A DNA stretch of 64,000 bases from an uncultured Rhodocyclaceae bacterium (GCA_907163075.1 CAJQTY010000001.1:1798001-1862000); one strand, 5' to 3'; counted from the stretch's first letter, positions 47,804-57,844 are shown. Numbers and translations are program-made. The notes: generated by a model from the letters alone, not told the origin.

Positions 47804-48352
47804 ATGATGATAACTCTAAATGATTATGATATAGCTCGGCTCTCTCCTGAGTGCCGACATGAAATCCAGCGACTCTTTTTCTCCCGTCAGTCGGAGGCAT
47901 TCTCTGCCGATGAGGAAGCCTTCGGATTTGAAACCCTATCAGACTTCCACTCCTTCGAAGCCAGTATTGACCCTCATGACGATGTTGAGCACAACACAAG
48001 ACGTGTTGTTGAAATCAACCTCGATCAGGCCAAAAAGCTTATTGCGAATATCAGCGATAAAAGTCTGCAAACGCTGCAGCTATTTACGAGTGGGCTTCCG
48101 GTGCCGGTGGACACTCTTGTTGGGACAAGCAAGCCCTACGAGAACTTAACCGATCTGAAACGCAGTTTTGTCGGAGCTGTTACGCGACGTCTCAGAACCG
48201 TCACTCGAAACAAGACCGTTTCGATCTTTCTTCGAGACAGCATTTCCGGCAATGACGGCGAAAAGAGAGACGCAATCTCTGTTCGTTCGGCAACTGCCGA
48301 ATCCTTGCGTAGCGTTCTTGGTTTCTTGAATACACACACTCAAACGGAGTGA
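47804..48352 (+). CDS. unknown protein encoded before ssb
   Basis: 182 aa, acidic, no signal or membrane span. Not recognised. It contains a helical region ([20 protein letters not shown]) followed by a basic stretch ([20 protein letters not shown]). The stop lies 5 nt before the ssb start, so the two are one unit; pairing with an element-type ssb suggests a role in replication or transfer of the mobile DNA. Confidence 0.6.
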   Translation: MMITLNDYDIARLSPECRHEIQRLFFSRQSEAFSADEEAFGFETLSDFHSFEASIDPHDDVEHNTRRVVEINLDQAKKLIANISDKSLQTLQLFTSGLPVPVDTLVGTSKPYENLTDLKRSFVGAVTRRLRTVTRNKTVSIFLRDSISGNDGEKRDAISVRSATAESLRSVLGFLNTHTQTE

Positions 48353-48357
48353 TAGAA

Positions 48358-48819
48358 ATGGCATCAGTCAACAAAGTCATCCTTATCGGCAACCTCGGGG
48401 CCGACCCTGAAAATCGCGCAATGCCTTCTGGTGAAGCTGTCTGCAATATTCGGTTAGCCACGACAGAAAGTTGGAAAGACAAGAGCACTGGGGAAAAACG
48501 CGAGCTAACAGAATGGCATCGCGTGGTGATGTACCGAAAGCTAGCCGAGATTGCGGGGCAATACCTCAAGAAGGGCTCACAGGTGTACATCGAGGGCAGG
48601 ATTCGCACCCGAAAGTGGCAGGACCAGAGCGGTGCTGAGCGGTACTCGACCGAGATTGAGGCCAGCGAGATGACGATGCTGGGCAGTCGTCAAGAAACGT
48701 TTGAGTCTAGCCCGACAGCCAATAATAGAAGAGCACCTTCTCAGACCGCTGATTTGAGATGGGCGCCGAGTAATTCAAGTAGAATTGATCTGCCTGGCGA
48801 CGGCACAATCCCCTTCTGA
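48358..48819 (+). CDS. ssb: single-stranded DNA-binding protein
   Basis: 153 aa. OB-fold N-terminus ([57 protein letters not shown]), flexible linker and C-terminal tip DGTIPF. The chromosomal SSB tip is normally DDDIPF; the less acidic tip is common in element-borne copies and may weaken partner binding. ATG at 48358 is chosen because GGAG sits 8 nt before it; the GTG nine bases earlier is inferior. Confidence 0.93.
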   Translation: MASVNKVILIGNLGADPENRAMPSGEAVCNIRLATTESWKDKSTGEKRELTEWHRVVMYRKLAEIAGQYLKKGSQVYIEGRIRTRKWQDQSGAERYSTEIEASEMTMLGSRQETFESSPTANNRRAPSQTADLRWAPSNSSRIDLPGDGTIPF

Positions 48820-49133
48820 ATACAAAGCGGAAAAGCCTGATGGCTAATTGTCGGTTTCGTTTAAAGGAACGGAACACTGTTTTATAGGAATAAGAAGATT
48901 TTGTTGTTATAGCTTATTTCAAATTGTACACACATGCCATTCCATTATTGGTGTAGGCGTTTTATTTATAACCGTTAGAAATATATAGCGTACGCCAATA
49001 GCTCTAGCGATAGGGTACACCTACGGCACGGTCTAATAAATATCAATCATAAAAATTGGCAATACCCTTTACCATTCTTTTGTCAAAATAGCCAGAATAG
49101 TTACAATCGGGCGTTTAGAGAAATTACAAAAAA
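48820..49133. other. AT-rich spacer
   Basis: About 310 nt of clearly lower GC content, forming the left edge of the AT-rich toxin-antitoxin insert. No gene seen. Confidence 0.4.
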
Positions 49134-50000
49134 ATGAAATTAGAAAAAATTGAAGAAACGAATAAATACACGCTTTATGAGAAAGAAGATTCTGGTAAAG
49201 AGTGGAAGGGGTTTATTGTCGAAGTGAAAGCTCCCTGGATTACAAGGAAGAAATATAACATTGCTTGGAACCGCGAACGCTTCGCAAGTGCTCAAGATAT
49301 GGATGTGCTTCACGAGAGACATGAAGATGCCGAATTGTGGGCAAAAAACATCATAATGCGCCGCTACCCCAAAGTACCAAGTGAAATTGAAAATATATCA
49401 AACAGTTTAGACATTCCTCATCTCGTTCATTTCACAAAATTGAAAAATTTAAAATCAATTCTAGAAAATGGAATTCAAACACGCAAGTGCCTTGAACAAT
49501 ACAGCACAGAATATCAATATAATGACTCATTAAGACTTGATGGTCATTTAGATGCAATAAGTATATCAATCGCATTTCCAAACGCAAAAATGCTATTTAA
49601 ATACATCTGTGAGACACCAAATACCTCATGGGTCATACTCCTTCTTGATACCTCAGTGCTCTGGAAATATGATTGCGCATTTTGTAAGCGAAACGCCGCC
49701 CACAAAAAGATTTCTGGGCAGGAAATTGCAGAACTAAAAAGCCCTACATCATTCCTCAGCATGTTCGATGAACTTCCCGACTTAGAGTCACGATCAGCAC
49801 AAAGATTAAACGGATATGACCCTACAGATGTTCAGGCAGAACTTCTTGTGTTCAATACCATTCATCAGTCAAATATTAAACAAATAATATTCGACTCTAA
49901 AGAACGCTTGCAATCTCACCGAGAGCTTTGTGGCGAAAGAGTTACATCAGTGCACAGCGTCGGCAATGGATATTTTGCCGGAAGAAGATTCGTTAGATAG
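49134..50000 (+). CDS. darT: DarT-family DNA ADP-ribosyltransferase toxin
   Basis: 288 aa. Residues 95-285 match the DarT (DUF4433) fold: LVHFTKLKNLKSILENGI, NDSLRLDGHLDAISISIAFP (NAD-binding and ARTT region), LLLDTSVLWKYDCAF, and DVQAELLVF with catalytic-type Glu236. DarT enzymes attach ADP-ribose to single-stranded DNA bases and stop replication. Residues 1-90 form an extra N-terminal domain without family match. AT-rich composition differs sharply from neighbours, indicating recent acquisition. The partner encoded 13 nt downstream belongs to the NADAR type, as in DarT1 systems. Confidence 0.85.
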   Translation: MKLEKIEETNKYTLYEKEDSGKEWKGFIVEVKAPWITRKKYNIAWNRERFASAQDMDVLHERHEDAELWAKNIIMRRYPKVPSEIENISNSLDIPHLVHFTKLKNLKSILENGIQTRKCLEQYSTEYQYNDSLRLDGHLDAISISIAFPNAKMLFKYICETPNTSWVILLLDTSVLWKYDCAFCKRNAAHKKISGQEIAELKSPTSFLSMFDELPDLESRSAQRLNGYDPTDVQAELLVFNTIHQSNIKQIIFDSKERLQSHRELCGERVTSVHSVGNGYFAGRRFVR

Positions 50001-50013
50001 ACAAAGGCCGAAC

Positions 50014-50721
50014 ATGGCATCGAGACCAATATACATACCAATGACAAGTGGAGAAGCCTTTGTCAAAACAGTTTTTGTTGATTTTGAATGGCATCCTGGG
50101 ATGTCTGTCACTCAGAAGCAACGATCCATAACATCACTACATTCATCAGCCATTGAACAACAAGGTGTTGAATCATTACTTGAAGTATCAAGTAAGTCCG
50201 AGAGTTCTCTCGGCGTCGCGCTCAGCGCATTTAATTTGACTATTACAACACAGAAATTTGGGCGAACTTTTAGTGTTGAATGTGCGTATCAAAGCAGCAA
50301 AGTATTTGAAAATGGCGGGCCATATCTTGATTTACTGGAAAAAACATCAAGGGAAGCCAAGAAGGACTCAAGAATTCAATCTTCTGGAAAATTAAGAGAG
50401 TTTAATTTTTTTGGGAGCCGTTGGGAATTGGACCCTTTAACTGCGTTTTACGACTGGCTCTATATAAATGCATTGAAAAAACACAGAAACTATCATGAGG
50501 AGGTCCTCAATTATTCTGCTTTTACAGACATAGAGTTTAATCCTGAACGATCAATAAACTGCCAGGCATATTCTGTTGCTTTATTTTCGTCGCTAACAAA
50601 AAGAGCTGTTATTGACTCGGTTACCTCATCGAAGGATGCGTACTTGGCAGCGGTAAAGAAGGCAATTAAAAGCAATTCAAAACAAGACGAACTTTCACAA
50701 AAAGGACTGAATTTTCTCTAA
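50014..50721 (+). CDS. DarT1-associated NADAR-type antitoxin
   Basis: 235 aa. ASRPIYIPMTSGEAFVKTVF and EWHPGMSVTQKQRSITSLH at the N-terminus, SSLGVALSAFNLT, AYQSSKVFENGGPYLDLLEK, then FYDWLYINALKKHRNYHEEV are hallmarks of the DarT1-associated NADAR family. NADAR proteins can remove ADP-ribose from nucleobases, so this should reverse the toxin. ATG at 50014 has AAAGG in front; longer frames overlap darT. Replaces the macrodomain antitoxin DarG of the classical system. Confidence 0.82.
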   Translation: MASRPIYIPMTSGEAFVKTVFVDFEWHPGMSVTQKQRSITSLHSSAIEQQGVESLLEVSSKSESSLGVALSAFNLTITTQKFGRTFSVECAYQSSKVFENGGPYLDLLEKTSREAKKDSRIQSSGKLREFNFFGSRWELDPLTAFYDWLYINALKKHRNYHEEVLNYSAFTDIEFNPERSINCQAYSVALFSSLTKRAVIDSVTSSKDAYLAAVKKAIKSNSKQDELSQKGLNFL

Positions 50722-51156
50722 GCACATATGCATCAGTTGATCCGAATAAGCCGTTTTTTTCATCTCGCCACCGAAGAAATATTCATTCGCGGTTAAAACT
50801 CTAATAGACCAGCGAACTTAATTAACATTGAAATGCGATTTGGTGTGAGTGATGGGAAATCGGTTGGGAGCGCAACGATGCTTCGGAATGAACGGTGTAT
50901 CCGTTATAAAGTAAAGTTGTGTGATTGTCTTGTGTTTGACGAACTGGCACATAATACTGCTGATGCACAAGCCAAAGGTTGTTGGTGGCGCGTTAGAAAT
51001 TTTAATAACAGGTGAGTGCTAGCTTCCCGCTTAAAAATTTTACCTTTACATCTCTCCGCTGTGCTGCTGAAGCACGAGTAAATCGCCATGATCTATCTAG
51101 GATAAATTAGAAGGTCAATTTGGACTCAATCTGAAAGTTTAGTAAGAGAAAGAAAA
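50722..51156. other. no gene recognised
   Basis: About 430 nt, composition returning toward the surrounding GC level. Only short frames, none credible. Confidence 0.35.
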
Positions 51157-51339
51157 GTGCCCTTTACACCATTCCACATAGGGGCTGCGCTCATTGTTAA
51201 GCCAGTGCTTAACCGAAGCTTCAGTTTAGTCACTTCCGGCATTGCTCAGATCGCAATGGACATTGAGCCGGGTGTTGCAAGCATTGCTGTGGGCAAAACG
51301 AGCCAACAGAAACAATTAATGGAAACGAGTCCGAGATGA
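51157..51339 (+). pseudogene. N-terminal fragment of a membrane metal-hydrolase-like protein
   Basis: From GTG 51157 the first 40 residues (PFTPFHIGAALIVKPVLNRS, LVTSGIAQIAMDIEPG) look like the start of an inner-membrane metal-dependent hydrolase family. The match ends abruptly and the frame closes at the next gene. A truncated remnant. Confidence 0.5.
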
Positions 51340-52835
51340 AAAGCGCACTGTTTGTCGATTTCGATAACGTCTATTCCGGCCTGCGTCGCCTCGATCAGGA
51401 GACTGCTGATCAGTTTGCACGAAATCCGTCGATCTGGATGAACTGGCTGGTCAAGGCTCTCGAAATGCCTGAGCCAGCTTCGCCGGGTGCCAAGCGCCGG
51501 GTTTTGGTCCGTCGCTGTTACCTAAATCCACAGGCTTACCAGCGATTCCGTCCTTCGTTCAATCTGGCGGGATTTGAGATCATCGACTGCCCGGCGCTGA
51601 CGAGTGAAGGCAAGACCAGCACCGACATCCATATGGTCCTAGATATCGTTGACTTGTTGCTGCACGAAACACGTTACGACGAATTCATTGTATTTTCGGC
51701 CGATGCCGACTTCACGCCCGTTTTGCGGAAGCTCCGGCGCTCGGACCGGCGGACTACCGTTCTGGCAATTGGTTTTCCTTCTGCCGCCTACCGTGCCTCT
51801 GCTGACCTGCTGATTGATCAGGATGACTTCATCCGGAAGGCGCTCAGCTTTGACGAAACGGTTGTAGCACCTCCTCCCGTTGAGGTTGCCCCTCCCCTTG
51901 TCGACTGTGGCCCCGTGGCCTTGAAGCAAATTCAGCAAGCGGTGAAGGAAGCATCGGGCCCGCTTTCGCTCGCCAAGGTGGCTTCGATGTTGTTGAGCAA
52001 GATAGAGGGGTTGGATGCGTCTTCGTGGGCTGGCTTTGGCAGTTTCCGATCCCTGATTGAATCACTGGAACTAAGCCCTCTCGTTGTAACGTGGGCAGCC
52101 GGCGGCACGATTCACGATCCAAAGCGACACGCGCTCACTACGCCACAAACGTCCAGTGCAGCGATTAGTAAGACTAGCGGACTGCAACCGAAGGTGATCG
52201 AAGCGATCAAGAATGAGGTTGCAAAGACCTTGCAACCTGTTCCCTGTGGACGACTGGCTACCGTGATTATTGGGATCGACAACTCGCTGGCTACTGACTG
52301 GGCGGGCAAAGGTACTTTCCGGAAATTCATCGAGTCCCTGAATGTGACACCGGTTGAATTTGACTGGAACGGTTCTGGCGGCATCGCGTACGACCCCGCC
52401 CGACAAGCGACTAATGCAGCAAAGACTTCAATCAGTGCTGAAGAGTGGGGGTGCAACGAGCTTTTCAAAATTGCCAAGCAGATTCATGAGGTCACTGATG
52501 TACCCTTGCTCACTCCCCAGAAATATCGAAAACTGCTGGCGACGATTTCCGCTGATGTAGCGGAGTCGCCGTTTCACTTGATGGAGACCGGCAAGCGCGT
52601 ACGCGATCGTTGCAGGGATTTCGGTCTGCCGATCAGCCGTGCGGACGTAACCGACGTGCTCCGTGGTTTGGTGATGCGCGGCCATGTTTTCGAGGAAGGT
52701 CCAAATGATGTCGCGACACTTGCCCAGAAACTGGGAGACAACATCCGGTCACTCTGTTTGAGAGAGCAGATCGTGCTTGATGGGGTTATGGACAAGGCGA
52801 TCAAGGACTGGATCGGCAGTAACGAAAAGGAGTGA
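51336..52835 (+). CDS. NYN/PIN-like nuclease with two LOTUS (OST-HTH) domains
   Basis: 499 aa. Residues 1-170 are a NYN domain with its acidic residues in LFVDFDNVYSG, KTSTDIHMVLDIVDLL and FSADADFTPVLRKLRR, the usual metal site of this RNase fold. Two LOTUS/OST-HTH repeats follow (ALKQIQQAVKEASGPLSLAK ... SSWAGFGSFRSLIESL; VIEAIKNEVAKTLQPVPCGR ... GKGTFRKFIESL), which bind structured RNA. The C-terminal 120 residues are unassigned helical. Widespread but poorly studied bacterial RNA-processing family; lying beside a toxin-antitoxin pair suggests a defence link, which is inference. Confidence 0.87.
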   Translation: MKSALFVDFDNVYSGLRRLDQETADQFARNPSIWMNWLVKALEMPEPASPGAKRRVLVRRCYLNPQAYQRFRPSFNLAGFEIIDCPALTSEGKTSTDIHMVLDIVDLLLHETRYDEFIVFSADADFTPVLRKLRRSDRRTTVLAIGFPSAAYRASADLLIDQDDFIRKALSFDETVVAPPPVEVAPPLVDCGPVALKQIQQAVKEASGPLSLAKVASMLLSKIEGLDASSWAGFGSFRSLIESLELSPLVVTWAAGGTIHDPKRHALTTPQTSSAAISKTSGLQPKVIEAIKNEVAKTLQPVPCGRLATVIIGIDNSLATDWAGKGTFRKFIESLNVTPVEFDWNGSGGIAYDPARQATNAAKTSISAEEWGCNELFKIAKQIHEVTDVPLLTPQKYRKLLATISADVAESPFHLMETGKRVRDRCRDFGLPISRADVTDVLRGLVMRGHVFEEGPNDVATLAQKLGDNIRSLCLREQIVLDGVMDKAIKDWIGSNEKE

Positions 52836-53090
52836 GTTCGGACTACCAAATCCCCGAGACGCCCAACGCCGTGAAAGGTGCGTCAAATACTTTTCCGTGC
52901 CGCCGATGACGGCTCGACTCACAAACCTGCCGCTAAGGTCGTGGAGAGGTGGATGACCGAATTGGGTCGCTATGTAAAGCTTTGCATAGCGATCCAAACC
53001 CGCCGATGGCGGAAAATGGAAGCGGCCGTTGGTCGAAGAAACCTGTGTCGAATCTTTGGAGGTGCTGATGACTCCCTGCGTATCGGGAAC

Positions 53091-54149
53091 CTATAAATCT
53101 CGGGCAACGCGAAAGCCCAAATTTACACATCGACTGCCTGGCGTGTTCCAGTTGCGGAAGGAAGAACGCAGCCAAATCGGAAAACTATTCCAAGCGCCTC
53201 CGCGCCGCACCTTCAATTCCCCGCTGGGCGGCCCTTGAGGATCATCGACGGGGGACTCTGAATAGTAGGTCGCACCGTACCAGTCTGCGACCCACTCCCA
53301 GACGTTTCCATGCATGTCATAAAGTCCGAATGCGTTTGGCGCTAAGCGCCCCACTGGAACGGGAAACGCAGTCGGATCGTCGGGTTGGATGACGATTTCC
53401 TGTACGTGGCCGAATTCGGCATGCCGCGATAGATCAATGGCGCGGGCAAAGCTCGGCAACTGGGCCGGATCATCCGAGTTTGCGTAGCGCGTTTGACTTC
53501 CTGCACGATTCGCGTATTCCCATTCCGCTTCCGTAGGCAGGCGATAATGCTTTCCGTCCTTACTGCTGAGCCACTGGCAGAAAGCCAGCGCGTCGTTGTA
53601 GCTTACGTTGACGACTGGTTGTGTTTCCAGAAGCGGATACCCTGGAGTCTGCCAGGTGTACTGCAATTGCCGGCCCTCGCAGCGCCCCGTCGACGGGCTG
53701 CATCCCCATCCGCCGGTACCATCGGATTCCGCTTCGGTCTTTTACCCGGTTTCGACGGTGAATCGCCGGAATTGCGCCACTGTAACCTCAAACTTACCTA
53801 GCAAGAACGCCTTGGTAATCCGCACGCGGTGTCTTGGGTACTCGTCAGCGAAGTAGTCTGGCGTTTTCCCAGAACTCGGGTACGCCAATACCAAGGCTTC
53901 AGCCGTTTGCGTGCCACCCATGAGAAACTCGCCTGGCGGTACCATTACCAGCGGGATACCAATTGCCTCAACGTTCCTAATCGCAGGTGCATTCCCGGGC
54001 TGCGCCAAAGGTGCGCAACCGAGCGAACCAAGGATCAGGGAAACGTATAGTGCAACGGTAAGAATGCGAGAGTGACGCACGAGTGCCTCAAAAAGATAGA
54101 AGTCAATCTTGGCTGTTGAAAATATATGTAGCCCATCAGCAGCTGTCAA
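53091..54149 (-). pseudogene. FGE/SUMF1-like lipoprotein gene with in-frame TAA
   Basis: N-terminal lipobox (YVSLILGSLGC), start either ATG 54149 or a GTG near 54080; then the formylglycine-generating-enzyme fold (VMVPPGEFLMGGTQ, LGKFEVTVAQFRRF). It stops at TAA 53742-53744, but the same frame continues through KTEAESDGTGGWGCSPST, YRLPTEAEWEYANRAG, MHGNVWEWVADWY and ends with GFRVARDL at 53091. One Tyr codon became stop. Without it this would be a periplasmic/outer-membrane SUMF1-like protein of about 350 aa. Confidence 0.8.
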
Positions 54150-54351
54150 TGTCGACCCCGACTCGGGAGGGGCCTGAAAAAGGGGAGCAGACTTCCACCA
54201 CGCTCAGTGCTACGATGGGGACAGTATTGATCGAATCGGGAATCGGCATTGTTTGGTACTGCGAATTATGACCGAAGGCATTCCCATGACTACGACGCCA
54301 GAAAGGCGTATCAGACGTGGCGGCGAACCGCTGATTTCATCAGTGCCAGCT

Positions 54352-55326
54352 TTAATCCTCATTCACGCTTCGAACAATATTTCGTCTGATTTCTGTCACT
54401 TGGTCGCCAAATCCCCGGAGCCACCATTTCAGTTGCGCTGTATCAACCACCGTGGCGCTAACTTCTAATAGATCGCCTGTGTCGATGATTTGCTGGTCAG
54501 CCGAAAGCGGAGATTCAAGCAAATGAAGCCCTGCGCCCTTAGTTATGCGAAAAGAAAGCAAGATGCGCTTCCCCTCACCAAAACCAAAGCGGCCGTCATC
54601 GTCATATTTCTGCAAGTCGAATTCCTTCGGGCGCTCAAACGTGAACGTTGATGCCTGAGCAAAAGCGATTCGGTGTAGCGCGAGGCTGCGCTCATTGTCG
54701 TAGTCACGATATCGGCAAACGAGGTACAGGCGAGGCCCCTGCTGGGCAAGCCCAAGCGGCATGACCTCAATATTCGACCGCTTGCCAGCGGCGTTCTTGT
54801 AGTCTAATTTCAACCACCGGTTGGCATAAAGCGCGTTGCTGACTTCTTCAAACACCCCGGAGCTGATTTTGGGAGGCAGCAGGGGTTGCGTTGTACTTAC
54901 TACACGCACTTTTGACAGCCATTCACGCTCTCGCTTTATACTGCCTTGCGGCCCTAGGTTGGTGCGCGCTTGAACAAAAAAACCTTCCATTGATTTCATC
55001 AGACTTGAGGGCAGCAGATTTCGCAGGTATTGCTCGGCGAGCGTGAGCAGAAGAGACTCCTGCTCGCTCAGCATCGGCAAAGCTAAGCCTTGTGCCCGTT
55101 CTTTCCATTTGTACCCATAGGGCTTGTTTCGATCATCCCGCTCAATGTCAAAGTGCTCACTGAGCATTTCCAGTTGGCGTTGAATGGATCGAATGCCACG
55201 ATCCACTCCCAAGCTGGAGAGTTGCTCATGTAGCTCTGAAGCTGAGACTTTGCGATTACGGGGTATCCTGCGCAGCAACTCAAGAGCAAATCGCACCGTA
55301 TCGCGTGTGTCTCGACGCTTCTCCAT
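54352..55326 (-). CDS. WYL-domain transcriptional regulator
   Basis: 324 aa. N-terminal winged helix (VSASELHEQLSSLGVDRGIR, SIQRQLEMLSEHFDIERD) and a WYL domain (LKLDYKNAAGKRSNIEVMPL, LYLVCRYRDYDNERSLALHR) with C-terminal WCX extension. This layout resembles BrxR/CapW-type repressors that control phage-defence islands, although no defence operon follows directly; the nearest are the broken FGE gene and an IS21 remnant. ATG at 55326. Confidence 0.85.
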   Translation of the reverse strand: MEKRRDTRDTVRFALELLRRIPRNRKVSASELHEQLSSLGVDRGIRSIQRQLEMLSEHFDIERDDRNKPYGYKWKERAQGLALPMLSEQESLLLTLAEQYLRNLLPSSLMKSMEGFFVQARTNLGPQGSIKREREWLSKVRVVSTTQPLLPPKISSGVFEEVSNALYANRWLKLDYKNAAGKRSNIEVMPLGLAQQGPRLYLVCRYRDYDNERSLALHRIAFAQASTFTFERPKEFDLQKYDDDGRFGFGEGKRILLSFRITKGAGLHLLESPLSADQQIIDTGDLLEVSATVVDTAQLKWWLRGFGDQVTEIRRNIVRSVNED

Positions 55327-55649
55327 GGCTCTCAAATCTCCAAATTGTTGCGGTCAGCGAAGAATGTCCGATTCCGGACCATTGATAGCTCATCAAAGCC
55401 GCAGTAATCAAGCCACGGTGCCACGACCGGTTTTTTGCCAACCCGGTTATGGCTTACGACGTCAAAGCCTCAGCAGAAAGAGACGTCGGTTTCTGATGCC
55501 GCAATTCTGTCGTGGAAACTTCCATAGCATTCTCGATCTAAATCATTTCGCCCTTTTCTTGGGGCAACCACTCTAATTCGAAGAAGTCACGGATCGTCTT
55601 CTTGTTCCCAGCTGCTCGAATTATCCCATGCTAATTGGCAATCAGATGA
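55327..55649. other. no gene recognised
   Basis: About 320 nt upstream of the istB remnant, perhaps debris of the same element. Confidence 0.3.
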
Positions 55650-56154
55650 AGCCGATTGCCACGTGCGCTCGTTCTTTCACTGCACATTCAACGTCGTGCC
55701 AATCGGGCGCACCGGCACGGGCAAGACGCACTTGGCGACAGCGCTCGGTGTGTCGGGCATCAGCCACTGAGGCAAGCGGGTACGCTTCTTCTCGACAGTT
55801 GATCAGGTCAATGCGCCGGAACAGGAGAAAGCCGCCGGTAAGGCCGGGAGACTAGGCTTCGCGCTGATGAGTATGGACCTCGTTATTCTGGACGAGTTGG
55901 GCTATTTCCCCTTAAGCCCGGCCAGCGGGGCCTTGCTCTTCCACCTGCTGTCCAAGCTCTACGAGCGCACCAGCGTGCTGATCACGACCAATCGGACCTT
56001 CGCCGAATGGCCCAGCGTGTTCGGTGATGCCAAGATGACAACGGCGCTGCTGGATCGGCTGACGCATCACTGCCACATCGTCGAGACGTGCAACGATTCC
56101 TATCGCTTCCAGCACAACACGGCGACGACGGGATCCCCGATCAAGGTGCGGTAG
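55650..56154 (+). pseudogene. istB fragment (IS21 helper ATPase)
   Basis: The frame carries Walker A IGRTGTGKTHLATALG, Walker [15 protein letters not shown] and the C-terminal [20 protein letters not shown] of IstB proteins. It is broken by TGA after SGISH near 55770, and the N-terminus and istA are missing. A dead remnant. Confidence 0.8.
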
Positions 56155-56443
56155 TAGAGCAAAAAGGGAGCACCGCTTGACGAGATCGAGCCATTCTAAG
56201 CTGCCACGCGGGGATCTCTGCTTACGCTCAACTGGTCAAAATTCAACGCGCACAGCTGGTCACTTTTAAACGCGCGCCGACACGCGCCACACCTGCTCGT
56301 TAAAACATAGCGAATTGGCATACACCAAGACTGCAAGCGCAATGGATTAACAGCACCCCCGAGAATCTTGGCGCGCAGCAGTGATATATCGGATTTGAAT
56401 GCGGCTCCTGTTGCGGACAAATCAGTTGCTGCCGTCGTGGCTG
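56155..56443. other. no gene; probable IS debris
   Basis: About 290 nt after the istB fragment with paired motifs such as CTGGTCAAAATTCAACGCGC and CTGGTCACTTTTAAACGCGC (20 nt each, imperfect direct repeats 4 nt apart), likely part of the element's end. Confidence 0.4.
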
Positions 56444-57844
56444 TTAGCTGTCTGGCCGCAGGCCTATCCCACCCAAGTGGGGCAGGCCATCATCGTGGAT
56501 GTCTGCGCGCATGTCATGTGAAATCGAGAGACAGGGCGCCACTTCCAGCACCTGTTTTTCCACGGATCGACGAAATTCCTCAGCCCTCCCGAAATCCGAG
56601 AAACCCTCACCCACCACCCGACCGGAATCTACATTGAAGACTTGCCATCGATCCGGCCGACTCACCCTGACCACATCGAAGCGCCGGCTCAACGTCCAGA
56701 ACTGCGTTTCACCACACGTCCCACCCCAAGTCTTGCCGAGTTTCGCCACGGCCTTTGGAACAATCTGATCATAGAATACTTCCAGCCCCTTGGCGTCGGC
56801 CTCCGGGAACCTTTCAGCGTGCAGCCGACCGGGTAACCATGCAATCCCCGCGTAGCCCCGCTGCACGGCGAGCAGCAGCATCATGCGCAGCGCCGCATCG
56901 AGCCAATGATTCAGATAGGGATTCAACGGCGGCATATCGATCCGATCAAAGATGTCATCGAGGCAGTCGTCAGTCCGTTGTCGCTGTTTCCTATCCTGAA
57001 TGGCCTTGCGCAGTTCCTGATTCCAGTCGCTCTGGATTTCCTCAAGCAGCAACACACGATCACCTTGCAAGGTGGTACGCACCGTTGTCCGTACATGCGC
57101 GATCAGGTTCTTGATGCGGAAATGATCTCCCCAATATTCTTCCCGGAGATTCGGCGCCGTCATCAGCCATTCCGAGTAATCGTCACCTTGTGGCAAAGCG
57201 AAACGAGCATAGTGGTTCAGGCTTTTGGCCGATCCGACAAATCCCTGCACCTCAAGGCGACGTGCCATGCTCTTCACCAGCGTCCGCCCGTAAGCCATCG
57301 CGTCAGCAACGCTATAGAACGCCTTGTTGTTTTGGAATGCCGGTAGATGCTTCCAACCGCTTGGAACCGAGAACGACCAGTATCGGTGGCGACCAAATAG
57401 ACTGGGGGCGACATCGACATGAAGCCAGATACAGAACCCGAAACTTCGATCCGTGTAGTGCAGGAGGCGAACCTCCCGGCGTCCGCCTTGAATTGTCTCG
57501 GGCGGGAGTACGGCCGGGCGCGCCTGCTTAACAAAGCGAACGTCCGGTGAGAACTCGTCGCTAATGTGGCGCTGAAGCACCAAATCACAGGGCGGGCTGC
57601 TGAACAGAAAGGTGAACAACTCGCTCAGGTGCACTTGGCGCGCCGGGTTCGCTTCCAGATGTCTGAGTATCCCCGACCACTCGATCTCGGTGCGGCTGAC
57701 CCCCTTCGTCTCCAGGTTGCGGATGATGCCCAGCCACTGCAGCGCACTGCACGTGGCCTGTTGGCTGGCGGCAAGCTGGCTGCGAAGTGCCGACCGCAGC
57801 TTGAGCGGCAGAACGTCGTACTTGTCCGGTGTGTCCTTGACCAT
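56444..57844 (-). CDS. polyvalent-protein-like mobile-element protein
   Basis: 466 aa from ATG 57844. The centre has motifs typical of large phage/plasmid polyvalent proteins: RIKNLIAHVRTTVRTTLQGD, VLLLEEIQSDWNQELRKAIQ, then NHWLDAALRMMLLLAVQRGY and LEVFYDQIVPKAVAKLGKTW. In most relatives this is one module in proteins over 1000 aa; here it stands alone. Its biochemical role is unknown, though it usually travels on conjugative elements and phages. Ends without downstream partner. Confidence 0.65.
   Translation of the reverse strand: MVKDTPDKYDVLPLKLRSALRSQLAASQQATCSALQWLGIIRNLETKGVSRTEIEWSGILRHLEANPARQVHLSELFTFLFSSPPCDLVLQRHISDEFSPDVRFVKQARPAVLPPETIQGGRREVRLLHYTDRSFGFCIWLHVDVAPSLFGRHRYWSFSVPSGWKHLPAFQNNKAFYSVADAMAYGRTLVKSMARRLEVQGFVGSAKSLNHYARFALPQGDDYSEWLMTAPNLREEYWGDHFRIKNLIAHVRTTVRTTLQGDRVLLLEEIQSDWNQELRKAIQDRKQRQRTDDCLDDIFDRIDMPPLNPYLNHWLDAALRMMLLLAVQRGYAGIAWLPGRLHAERFPEADAKGLEVFYDQIVPKAVAKLGKTWGGTCGETQFWTLSRRFDVVRVSRPDRWQVFNVDSGRVVGEGFSDFGRAEEFRRSVEKQVLEVAPCLSISHDMRADIHDDGLPHLGGIGLRPDS

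Noticed and set aside
53091-53230. Possible diversity-generating retroelement variable region at the C-terminus of the FGE-like gene (RRGGAWNSFPIWLRSSFRNW)
   Set aside because: No reverse transcriptase, Avd or template repeat in the window; the same motif is normal for non-diversified FGE proteins.
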